Shown one piece after another: positions 42,037 to 50,100 of a stretch of 64,000 nucleotides of DNA. The position numbers were made by a program, and so were the translations under genes. Origin of the DNA: an uncultured Clostridia bacterium. Lineage in GTDB: Bacteria > Bacillota > Clostridia > Oscillospirales > Ruminococcaceae. Location of the stretch: assembly GCA_947600065.1 (NCBI GenBank), contig CANQFZ010000003.1:1-64000 (forward strand). The letters run 5' to 3'. The notes beneath the pieces were generated by a model. The model was not told the origin of the DNA. It did no database searches and saw only the letters and a list, made by a program, of their open reading frames with translations. Every line of letters starts with the position of its first letter. Within the stretch, counting starts at the first letter, position 1.

Positions 42037-44883
42037 ATGTTATGTAAAAACTGCGGAGCCGAGCTCCAAGAAAAAGAAAACAAACTCGTCTGCCCGAAGT
42101 GTGGTGCGGAAGTTGACTTAACCGTGCCCGAAAAAACTGTATCCGAGCAAACTTCGACAACCCCTCAACCCGCCGCTGAAACCGCTTCGGAATACATAAC
42201 CCCGCGCGGGTTTTCGTCAAAGAAAAATATCATCATTATAATCCTCGCGGCTGTCCTTGTCCTCGGTCTTGGCGCGGGTATAACCGTTCTTGCCGTGAGC
42301 AATTCTTCCACAAATAAGGTTTCGCAGGGAATTGAGCTTGCCGAGCGTTATTTGTCCGAGCAGAATTACGAGCAGGCAATCATTGAGTATGAGAAAGTTC
42401 TTGAAATTGAGCCGATGAACGTTGACGCTTATCTCGGACTTGCAAATGCTTATGAGAAAAGCGGCGATATTGACAAGGCAATTGATATCTTGCGCGAGGG
42501 CTATGAGAAAACAGGCGATAATCGTATCAAAGAAATGTTAGATAGGCTGACTGATCCTACGCAGAGTTCGTCAAGTTCGTCGAGTAGTTCTGTGCCTGTA
42601 AGCTCGTCAAGCGCCCCCGTTTCGAGTTCTTTCGGCAGCACGGAAAGCTCCTCGAGCAGTTCCGCTCCCGAAAGTTCTTCAAGCAGTGCGGAGAGTTCTT
42701 CGAGTGGTTTTGAGAGTTCATCAAGCAGCTATGAAAGCAATTTTAGCTCGTCAAGTTCTTCATCTAGTTCCTCTTTTTCAAGTAGTTCGTCAAGTTCGAG
42801 CAGCTTTGGGTCATCAAGTTCTTCAAGCAGACCGTCAAGTTCTTCAAGCAGACCGTCAAGTTCTTCAAGCAGACCCGCAAGTACGGGTAGCTCATCGCTC
42901 CCTGCAGGCACGAACAGCAACGACTGCCTTGTTATAGAGAATAATGTCGTAGTGGATTGCGACCCGAGCGCGGTGATAATTGAAATTCCGAATGGAGTAA
43001 CAAAAATTGATGAATATGCATTTAGCGGTTGTTCGAAATTGATAAAACTGGAATTGCCGAACAGTGTTACATCAATTGGTGGTTCTGCTTTTAGCGGTTG
43101 TTCAAATTTAACAAGTTTGAACTTACCAAACAGTGTTACAGAGATTGGAAGATATGCTTTTTATGGTTGTTCAAATTTGCAAAGTATAAATTACCCAAGT
43201 TCATTGAAGAAAGTCGGCGGTCAGATATTCGATGGGTGTACTAAGTTAAAGAGTATAACTGTACCACAAGGAGTTACAGAAATACCTGATTATGCTTTTG
43301 ATGCTACATCTTCCAATAGCTATTTGGAAGAAATCATCTTGCCAAGTACAATTAAAACAATTGGTGAATCAGCTTTTAGCGGTTGCTCAAAATTGACAAA
43401 ACTAGAGTTGCCAAGCAGCGTTACAGAAATTGGCAGATCTGCTTTTAGTGGCTGTTCAAAATTAACTAAATTGAGCTTACCGAATAGTGTTACAAAAATA
43501 GGAAGAGAAGCGTTCTACAATTGTTCAAGTCTGGAAAGTATAAATTATCCGAGTTCACTGAAAGAAACCGGTTATGGTATTTTTAATGGGTGTTCAAAGT
43601 TAAAAAGTATAACAGTTCCGCAAGGAGTTACAGAAATTCCATATCTTGCTTTTTCATCTTCATCTTCTGAAAGCTATTTGGAAGAAATCATCTTGCCGAG
43701 TACAATTAAAACAATTGGTGAATCAGCTTTCAGTGGTTGTTCAAAAATAACGAAATTGAGTTTACCGAATAGTGTTACAAAAATAGGAAGAGAAGCGTTC
43801 TACAATTGTTCAAGTCTGCAAAGCATAAATTATCCAAGTTCACTGAAAGAAACCGGTTATGGTATTTTTAACGGGTGTTCTAAGTTAAAAAGAATAACTG
43901 TTCCGCAAGGAGTTACAGAAATTCCATATCTTGCTTTTTCTTCTTCATCTTCTGAAAGCTATTTGGAAGAAATCATCTTGCCAAGTACAATTAAAACAAT
44001 TGGTGAGTCTGCCTTCAGCGGTTGTTCAAAATTGACAAAACTGGAATTGCCGAGCAGTGTTACATCAATTGGTGGTTCAGCTTTCAGCGGTTGTTCAAAA
44101 ATAACGAAATTGAGTTTACCGAATAGTGTTACAAAAATAGGAAGAGAAGCATTCTACAATTGTTCAAGTTTACAAAGTGTAAATTATCCGAGTTCACTGA
44201 AAGAAACCGGTTATGGTATTTTTAATGGGTGTTCAAAGTTAAAAAGTATAACAGTTCCGCAAGGAGTTACAGAAATTCCATATCTTGCTTTTTCATCTTC
44301 ATCTTCTGAAAGCTATTTGGAAGAAATCATCTTGCCGAGTACAATTAAAACAATTGGTGAATCAGCTTTCAGTGGTTGTTCAAAAATAACGAAATTGAGT
44401 TTACCGAATAGTGTTACAAAAATAGGAAGAGAAGCGTTCTACAATTGTTCAAGTCTGCAAAGCATAAATTATCCAAGTTCACTGAAAGAAACCGGTTATG
44501 GTATTTTTAACGGGTGTTCTAAGTTAAAAAGAATAACTGTTCCGCAAGGAGTTACAGAAATTCCATATCTTGCTTTTTCTTCTTCATCTTCTGAAAACTA
44601 TTTGGAAGAAATCATCTTGCCGAGTACAATTAAAACTATTGGAGAATCAGCTTTCAATGGTTGTTCGAAATTGACAAAATTAAACTTGCCGAGCGGTGTT
44701 ACTGAAATTGACAGATATGCTTTTGGTGGCTGTTCAAAATTAACAAGTTTGAATATACCGAACAGCGTTACGAAAATTGGTTATGATGCATTTTACAATT
44801 GTTCAAGTCTCTCGGCTACATACAAAGGCAAGACTTATAATTACTCTAACATAGAAGCCTTGTATTCTGCTATAAACGGTTAA
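42037..44883 (+). CDS. Zinc-ribbon/TM/TPR protein with BspA-like leucine-rich repeats
   Basis: 948 residues. An N-terminal zinc ribbon (Cys3, Cys6, Cys19, Cys22) is followed by a Thr/Pro linker, one TM helix (about 64-88), a TPR unit (about 96-170, YLSEQNYEQAIIEYEKVLEI), a Ser-rich linker (about 176-295) and LRR_5/BspA-type repeats (about 300-940, units like IPNSVTKIGYDAFYNCSSL). The zinc ribbon should be inside and the LRR outside the cell; BspA-type LRRs commonly mediate adhesion. A 639-base block is tandemly duplicated within the LRR part. GAGG precedes the ATG. It sits between the candidate inversion switch and tadZ (36 bases), so it may lead the pilus operon. Confidence 0.88.
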   Translation: MLCKNCGAELQEKENKLVCPKCGAEVDLTVPEKTVSEQTSTTPQPAAETASEYITPRGFSSKKNIIIIILAAVLVLGLGAGITVLAVSNSSTNKVSQGIELAERYLSEQNYEQAIIEYEKVLEIEPMNVDAYLGLANAYEKSGDIDKAIDILREGYEKTGDNRIKEMLDRLTDPTQSSSSSSSSSVPVSSSSAPVSSSFGSTESSSSSSAPESSSSSAESSSSGFESSSSSYESNFSSSSSSSSSSFSSSSSSSSSFGSSSSSSRPSSSSSRPSSSSSRPASTGSSSLPAGTNSNDCLVIENNVVVDCDPSAVIIEIPNGVTKIDEYAFSGCSKLIKLELPNSVTSIGGSAFSGCSNLTSLNLPNSVTEIGRYAFYGCSNLQSINYPSSLKKVGGQIFDGCTKLKSITVPQGVTEIPDYAFDATSSNSYLEEIILPSTIKTIGESAFSGCSKLTKLELPSSVTEIGRSAFSGCSKLTKLSLPNSVTKIGREAFYNCSSLESINYPSSLKETGYGIFNGCSKLKSITVPQGVTEIPYLAFSSSSSESYLEEIILPSTIKTIGESAFSGCSKITKLSLPNSVTKIGREAFYNCSSLQSINYPSSLKETGYGIFNGCSKLKRITVPQGVTEIPYLAFSSSSSESYLEEIILPSTIKTIGESAFSGCSKLTKLELPSSVTSIGGSAFSGCSKITKLSLPNSVTKIGREAFYNCSSLQSVNYPSSLKETGYGIFNGCSKLKSITVPQGVTEIPYLAFSSSSSESYLEEIILPSTIKTIGESAFSGCSKITKLSLPNSVTKIGREAFYNCSSLQSINYPSSLKETGYGIFNGCSKLKRITVPQGVTEIPYLAFSSSSSENYLEEIILPSTIKTIGESAFNGCSKLTKLNLPSGVTEIDRYAFGGCSKLTSLNIPNSVTKIGYDAFYNCSSLSATYKGKTYNYSNIEALYSAING
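43321..44598 (+). repeat. Two tandem 639-base units in the LRR region
   Basis: The word coding for YLEEIILPST recurs at 43321, 43675, 43960, 44314 and 44599, i.e. at alternating spacings of 354 and 285 bases. This makes a 639-base (213-codon) higher-order unit present twice. The 285-base parts (43675-43959 and 44314-44598) are almost identical, while the 354-base parts differ by roughly a tenth. Confidence 0.85.
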
Positions 44884-44919
44884 AAATTACAAAAGAAATA
44901 TAATATTCGGAGGTAAAAA

Positions 44920-45999
44920 ATGACATCGATCAGAGTGCTTTTGATCACTAACGACAGTGTGTATTGCCATAGGCTCGCAGCATATCTGGGGAAACATCAT
45001 ACGGAAATAAAAATTTCCATAATGAATGACGCTTCTGAGATACAGAAAATTATCGCTCAGAAAACATATAATGTCGTTCTTATCGGCGATGAATATTCAG
45101 ATATGGAAGTTTCCGCTTCGTCAAGCGTTGCTTGCGCGTTTTTGTCGGCAAGCTCGTCAGAAATGCTTTTAAATAACATAAAAGTCTTCTGCAAATATAA
45201 AAGCGGCGAGGAGATATATAAAAAGATACTCGACTTATACTCCGAAGTTTCCACGGGTTCTTTAGAAACGGCTTTCTCGGGAAAAAGGGTATATGCTTTC
45301 GCAGGCGCGAGCGGAGGCGCAGGGACAACTACGGTAGCCGCAGCATTTTGCTTTAAGCTTGCTTCCATGGGAAAAACGGTTCTTTATTTCAGCTGTGATA
45401 AATTTGCCGACAGTTCTGTAATTTTTAATGATAATCTACAAAGCGGAAGCATTAGCGATCTGTTTTATGCAGTTAAGTCTCTTGACGGCAAAAACGTTAA
45501 TTTGTCGGCAAAGACCTCGTCGCTTATGAAAAAGGACAGTCAGAATGTAAGCTATTTTGACAATTGCAGAAATCCTCTTGATTTTGATGGGCTTGATTAT
45601 GCCCAGCTTAAAAAAATATTTGATATAGCCGTACATGCAGGTAATTATGATTGTGTAATAACCGACGGTAGCATTTATGACGAACGTTATATAGAACTTA
45701 TAAAAGGATCCGCAGATAAAATTCTGATAGTGGCGGAAAATACAACTTCGTCCGCCGCAAAGTTAAAGAGAGTTTCGGACTATCTGGATATACTCGACAA
45801 ACGTGATTCGTCAGGCTTTATTGACAGATCAGCGGTTATAATGAACAAAAACCGCGAGCCTAATGTTAATAGAAGTTCATTTCAGAATATGTCGTTTGTG
45901 GGCGTGATCCCGAAGTACAAAGACTCCGACCCAAGGGCAATATCGAACGCTGCGTCGCGGCTCGACGTCTGGAATAATTTGCTGAAAGGATCTGATTGA
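44920..45999 (+). CDS. tadZ: TadZ/CpaE-type pilus assembly ATPase
   Basis: 359-residue MinD-like protein that positions the Tad/Flp pilus machine. Residues 1-110 form an atypical receiver-like domain (VLLITNDSVYCHRLAAYL). The ATPase starts at about 123 with the deviant Walker A SGGAGTTT (131-138), lacking the usual Lys pair as is common in this family. CVITDGSIYD contains the Walker B-like Asp. GGAGG precedes the ATG. First gene of the tad run. Confidence 0.85.
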   Translation: MTSIRVLLITNDSVYCHRLAAYLGKHHTEIKISIMNDASEIQKIIAQKTYNVVLIGDEYSDMEVSASSSVACAFLSASSSEMLLNNIKVFCKYKSGEEIYKKILDLYSEVSTGSLETAFSGKRVYAFAGASGGAGTTTVAAAFCFKLASMGKTVLYFSCDKFADSSVIFNDNLQSGSISDLFYAVKSLDGKNVNLSAKTSSLMKKDSQNVSYFDNCRNPLDFDGLDYAQLKKIFDIAVHAGNYDCVITDGSIYDERYIELIKGSADKILIVAENTTSSAAKLKRVSDYLDILDKRDSSGFIDRSAVIMNKNREPNVNRSSFQNMSFVGVIPKYKDSDPRAISNAASRLDVWNNLLKGSD

Positions 46000-46010
46000 G
46001 GGGATTAAAA

Positions 46011-47273
46011 ATGAATGACAGAATATCAAAATTTACCGATAAAATAAGAGCGGAAATGGTCGAGTTTGTTACATACAATGAAGTTTCAAACGAAGACCTT
46101 ATGAGTAAGATCGAAAGTACAGTCCGTTCAAGATCTGCGGATATATATCTCAGCATTGATGAAGAAATAGACGTTATAAAAAGAATTTACAGCTCTATAC
46201 GCGGTCTTGGTGTACTCGATGAAATTATGAGCGACGACACCATAACCGAGGTTATGATAAACGGACCTGACTGTATTTTTGTAGAGCAAAACGGAAAAAT
46301 TGAAAAGCTTGACAGGCATTTTGAAAGTGCTGAAAAGCTTGCCGATATTATTCAGCGAATAGTAGGCACTGTCGGCAGAGAAGTTACAAGTGCAAATCCT
46401 ATAGCCGACGCAAGACTTACAGACGGCTCACGTGTAAATATAGTTATGCCGCCCGTGGCATTAAACGGTCCTATAGTCACCATAAGAAAGTTTTCTTCCG
46501 ACCCTATGACAGTACAGAAGCTCATACAATACGGCTCTATAACTGCCCAGATAGCAGATCTTCTGAAGGACCTTGTTGAGGCAAGATATAACATTTTTAT
46601 AAGCGGCGGTACGGGCTCGGGAAAAACCACATTTTTAAATGCGCTTTCAAATTTCATTCCTCAAAGCGAACGTATCATAACAATTGAAGACTCTGCCGAG
46701 CTGCAGATAAAAAACATACCTAATATTGTCCGTCTTGAAACAAGAAATGCAAATTCCTCGGGAAAAGGACAGGTTACTATAAGAGATCTTATTAAATCTG
46801 CACTTCGTATGCGCCCCGACAGAATTGTAGTTGGCGAGGTGCGCGGAGCGGAAGCGCTGGATATGCTTCAGGCAATGAATACCGGACACGACGGTTCTTT
46901 GTCCACAGGACACGCCAATTCTTCGGAGGATATGATAAGCCGTTTGGAAACAATGGTCCTTACGGGAGCCGAGGGTCTGCCTCTTCCGGCAATAAGACAG
47001 CAGATAGCGTCGGCAGTTGATATTATAATTCATTTGTCAAGAATGAGAGACAGAACAAGAAAAACCGTTTCAATAAGCGAGGTTGACGGCTTGGATGAAT
47101 ACGGAAACGTAAAACTGAATGTTCTGTTTGAATTTACCGAGGACTTTAAAAGGTCTACAAAGGATAAGGTCGTTGGTCGTCTCGAAAGGACGCAGAATAA
47201 AGTAAAGCATGTCGGAAAGTTGATTGCTGCAGGAAAGGATGCGAGTATTTTTGATGCTGAAAGGTTTAACTAA
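46011..47273 (+). CDS. cpaF: Tad pilus secretion ATPase CpaF (TadA)
   Basis: 420-residue GspE/VirB11-like hexameric ATPase that powers Flp pilus assembly. ATG 46011 follows GAGGGGA; the TTG at 45996 overlaps the tadZ stop and lacks a site. Walker A is GGTGSGKTT (199-207), then ERIITIEDSAELQI (Asp box), RMRPDRIVVGEVRG (Walker B) and TGHANS (His box). Full length and intact. Confidence 0.95.
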   Translation: MNDRISKFTDKIRAEMVEFVTYNEVSNEDLMSKIESTVRSRSADIYLSIDEEIDVIKRIYSSIRGLGVLDEIMSDDTITEVMINGPDCIFVEQNGKIEKLDRHFESAEKLADIIQRIVGTVGREVTSANPIADARLTDGSRVNIVMPPVALNGPIVTIRKFSSDPMTVQKLIQYGSITAQIADLLKDLVEARYNIFISGGTGSGKTTFLNALSNFIPQSERIITIEDSAELQIKNIPNIVRLETRNANSSGKGQVTIRDLIKSALRMRPDRIVVGEVRGAEALDMLQAMNTGHDGSLSTGHANSSEDMISRLETMVLTGAEGLPLPAIRQQIASAVDIIIHLSRMRDRTRKTVSISEVDGLDEYGNVKLNVLFEFTEDFKRSTKDKVVGRLERTQNKVKHVGKLIAAGKDASIFDAERFN

Positions 47274-48030
47274 AAAAAGCAAAGTCGAAAATGACGGACT
47301 TTATGATTATACAAAATATCATATGAAGCTGAAAGACAGAGCGATCGCTTTTCTTATTGGTTTTGGGTTGGCAGCGATAGCTATTCACATTTTCTTTGGT
47401 AATATTATTGTGGATCTTGTAGTAGGAATTGCCGCAGGTATCGTTGCACAGCCTATCTACAGAAAAATGATGATCAAAAAGATAAGAAGACAACTTTTAT
47501 TTCAGTTCAGGGATCTGTTGGATTCGCTCAGTTCGTCTGTTTCAGCGGGAAAGGTAGTAAACGCAGCTTTTGCAGATGCAGAAAAGGATATGAATTTGCA
47601 ATACGGCGAGAATAGTTTGATATACAAAGAAGTCAGAGCAATAAATTCGGGATTGATAAACTCCGCAAATATTGAAGATCTGCTTTTGGATTTCGGAAAG
47701 CGCAGCGGCATTGAGGATATTGTAAGCTTTGCGAATGTATTTTCTATCTCAAATCGCCGCGGCGGAGAAATAAAATCCATTATTGGAGAAACAAAGAGTA
47801 TTTTGTGCGATAAGATAGATATCGAAATGGAGATACAGGCTTCTCTTAATTCAACAAAAAATGAACTGAATATTCTTATGCTTATGCCCCTTATAGTTGT
47901 TCCTATGATGTCTTCATTTTCACAGGATTCCGATAACCCCGCTATAAATATCACTGTAAAGATCGCGGGACTTGCTATATTTATTATTGCATATATTATC
48001 GGAAGAAAAATTACTGACATTAAGGTCTGA
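47239..48030 (+). CDS. tadB: TadB-like inner-membrane platform protein
   Basis: About 263 residues; ATG 47239 is used, and an in-frame ATG at 47254 is possible. TM helices lie near residues 30-72 and at the C-terminus, enclosing a T2SSF domain (FQFRDLLDSLSSSVSAGKVV, SISNRRGGEIKSII). It overlaps the end of cpaF. With TadC it should form the membrane platform on which CpaF acts. Confidence 0.88.
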   Translation: MRVFLMLKGLTKKSKVENDGLYDYTKYHMKLKDRAIAFLIGFGLAAIAIHIFFGNIIVDLVVGIAAGIVAQPIYRKMMIKKIRRQLLFQFRDLLDSLSSSVSAGKVVNAAFADAEKDMNLQYGENSLIYKEVRAINSGLINSANIEDLLLDFGKRSGIEDIVSFANVFSISNRRGGEIKSIIGETKSILCDKIDIEMEIQASLNSTKNELNILMLMPLIVVPMMSSFSQDSDNPAINITVKIAGLAIFIIAYIIGRKITDIKV

Positions 48031-48040
48031 GGTATAGAAT

Positions 48041-48904
48041 ATGGGAAAGATAATAATGTTTTTGATCGGTGTTATTACCGCCGCAATTTACATAATACTG
48101 TATCTTGTCGGCAACAAAAAATATCAAAGAGTTGCTGCGGCTGTCAGAGACGATGTATTTCCGATAAAGGATATATTTGTGGTCGGTCTGTTGACGCTTG
48201 ATATCTTTAAGATAAAGCCCGAAATAAAAAGCTCAAAGACAAGAAGAAAGTATACGGAGCTGTTTGGAAAACAATATGTTGAGTTTTATTCGATGATAAC
48301 CGTTGCTTCTGTAATAAGCTATGTTGCAATGTTTATTCCCGTTGCATTCTTTTTTGGAGCAATGGCTGACATGGTAGAGATGATATTTCTTATACTCATA
48401 ATATCCGTGCTATTACCTGTATATGTGATAATTTCAATAGACGATAAAATAAAAAATCAGCGCAATGAAATATTGATGGACTATCCTAATGTCCTTTCAA
48501 AAATAGCTCTTTTGACAAATGCGGGAATGACGCTCAGAGAGGCTTGGGCGGATGTCGCAAAATCAGGCAACACAAAGCTGTATATCGAAATGCGGAATGT
48601 AATAACCCTTATAAACAACGGAACTCCCGAGATACGGGCATATGAGGAGCTCGCCGAGAGCTGCAGGGTAAATGAAATAAAAAAGTTTGTTTCTGTCATA
48701 TGCCAGAATCAAAAGGGAAGCTCAGAGCTTGTTTATATTATGAAAGAGCTTTCCGTAGAAGCATGGAATGCAAAGAAAACCGTAGCGAAGATGAAAGGTG
48801 ATTCCGCTCAGACAAAGCTTATGATCCCGCTGCTTATCAGCTTTGTGGGAATACTTGCGATGATCATGGTACCGATCGTTGCAAATATGAACCTCGGTAT
48901 ATGA
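48041..48904 (+). CDS. tadC: TadC-like inner-membrane platform protein
   Basis: 287 residues with an N-terminal TM, two central TMs (about 85-135) and a C-terminal TM flanking a T2SSF domain (YPNVLSKIALLTNAGMTLREAW, VICQNQKGSSELVYIMKEL). It lies ten bases after tadB and pairs with it in the Tad platform. Confidence 0.88.
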   Translation: MGKIIMFLIGVITAAIYIILYLVGNKKYQRVAAAVRDDVFPIKDIFVVGLLTLDIFKIKPEIKSSKTRRKYTELFGKQYVEFYSMITVASVISYVAMFIPVAFFFGAMADMVEMIFLILIISVLLPVYVIISIDDKIKNQRNEILMDYPNVLSKIALLTNAGMTLREAWADVAKSGNTKLYIEMRNVITLINNGTPEIRAYEELAESCRVNEIKKFVSVICQNQKGSSELVYIMKELSVEAWNAKKTVAKMKGDSAQTKLMIPLLISFVGILAMIMVPIVANMNLGI

Positions 48905-48969
48905 TAAGGATAATTACATTGATAAACAATGATAATTATATATCTAAAAAGCAGAAGGAGGTGATAGAG

Positions 48970-49245
48970 ATGAAAAACTTTACATTTAAGGCTTGGGCAC
49001 AGGCACAGTGCTTAAAGCAGGCGGCAAAATCAAAGATAAACGAATTTTTCCACGATGAACAGGGCGACGCGGGACCAATAATCATAGGAGTTATAATTAT
49101 AGTAATTGCTGTAGGTCTTGCTGTTATTTTCAGAGATCAGTTAGCTGCGTGGCTTAATTCGTTATTTGGTAAAGCCAATGAAGGTATTGAAGGTGCTATG
49201 GATTCAGCTTCAGTACAAATTCATCATCCTTCTTCCAGTCATTAA
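48970..49245 (+). CDS. Flp1-like pilin subunit
   Basis: 91 residues from ATG 48970, which has a very strong AAGGAGGTG. A short basic head (about 32 residues) ends in DEQGDAGP, followed by one hydrophobic helix (IIIGVIIIVIAVGLAVIF) and a small tail (WLNSLFGKANEGIEGAMDSA). This is the organisation of Flp1-type pilins in Firmicutes. The strong ribosome-binding site and the hairpin that follows fit a highly expressed structural subunit. Confidence 0.82.
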   Translation: MKNFTFKAWAQAQCLKQAAKSKINEFFHDEQGDAGPIIIGVIIIVIAVGLAVIFRDQLAAWLNSLFGKANEGIEGAMDSASVQIHHPSSSH

Positions 49246-49261
49246 CAAGCTTATGCTGAAA

Positions 49262-49288
49262 CACGCGCCGATAGTGCGTCGGCGCGTG
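49262..49288 (+). terminator. Intra-operon hairpin after the pilin gene
   Basis: CACGCGCCGA and TCGGCGCGTG form a perfect 10-base-pair stem with a seven-base loop. No T run follows. It probably stabilises the pilin mRNA 3' end or partly attenuates read-through, so that pilin is made in excess. Confidence 0.7.
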
Positions 49289-49321
49289 GTATTCGGAAAT
49301 AATTAACATTTGGAGAATGTT

Positions 49322-50080
49322 ATGAATAATAAAAAGCTTTTACTCTCAGAAAACGGCGCTGCAACTGTCCTTGAAGCAACGATCATTTATCCTATCGTGT
49401 GCCTTGTGACTGTTCTGCTTGTTTTTGTGGGATTTACATATGCCCAGCAGGGTTTTCTTACTTATCATTCACAGACGCTTTCGTCATATCTTGCGAAAAC
49501 CGTGTGTTATCCTGGATATCAGTTTATAGATGATCCTTATCATGAAGACGAAGACGGCGTAACGGTAGATGACATAAACAAAGCCATGAAAGCCCAGGCG
49601 CCATATAGATATCTGTTCGGAGTTTTCAGCGGTCAGTATAATGCACCCGATGACAACAATGAAGATCTTATTGCAAATTATGTAAAGTTTATGGCGGAGG
49701 ATTATCTCACAGAACACGGGTTTTTAAAATCGTCAGGCGGAAATGTAGAGCTTCCTGACGATATATCTGAATTTACGCCCGAACGTATAGTTAATAAAAA
49801 CGGATATGCCTGTGCTATTGACGCGAATACTTCGAGAGTTATCGTCTATATGGGACAGAATTATATGTTCGCGAATTTTTTCAGAATGATAGGGTTCGGC
49901 GGAAGACAAATGGTAATAAGCAGCAAGTCTTGTGCTTTTGTGAGCGACGCCCTTGAAATTGTCAGAATTACGGATATGGCGTTTGATGTTACAGATCATA
50001 TTGCAGGAAAGCTTGGTATAAATACCGAGCAGTTAAGTAAGATCGGTGATACAATAAAAAAATTTACACAAGGTGAGTAA
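49322..50080 (+). CDS. TadE-like pseudopilin/assembly protein
   Basis: 252 residues from ATG 49322; the upstream in-frame TTG 49310 is part of the TTGGAG ribosome-binding site. The N-terminal NGAATVLEATIIYPIVCLVTVLLVF is split here into its Glu-containing TadE motif (VLEATIIYP) and TM helix. The rest is a soluble outside domain with no recognised fold. Minor pilin-like role in the Tad machine inferred. Confidence 0.75.
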   Translation: MNNKKLLLSENGAATVLEATIIYPIVCLVTVLLVFVGFTYAQQGFLTYHSQTLSSYLAKTVCYPGYQFIDDPYHEDEDGVTVDDINKAMKAQAPYRYLFGVFSGQYNAPDDNNEDLIANYVKFMAEDYLTEHGFLKSSGGNVELPDDISEFTPERIVNKNGYACAIDANTSRVIVYMGQNYMFANFFRMIGFGGRQMVISSKSCAFVSDALEIVRITDMAFDVTDHIAGKLGINTEQLSKIGDTIKKFTQGE

Positions 50081-50100
50081 ACTGTTTCGGAGGAAATAAT

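Noticed and set aside
43000-44800. Regularly spaced repeats that could be mistaken for a CRISPR array
   Set aside because: The repeats are in frame, encode leucine-rich repeats, have no unique spacers of constant length, and no cas genes occur.
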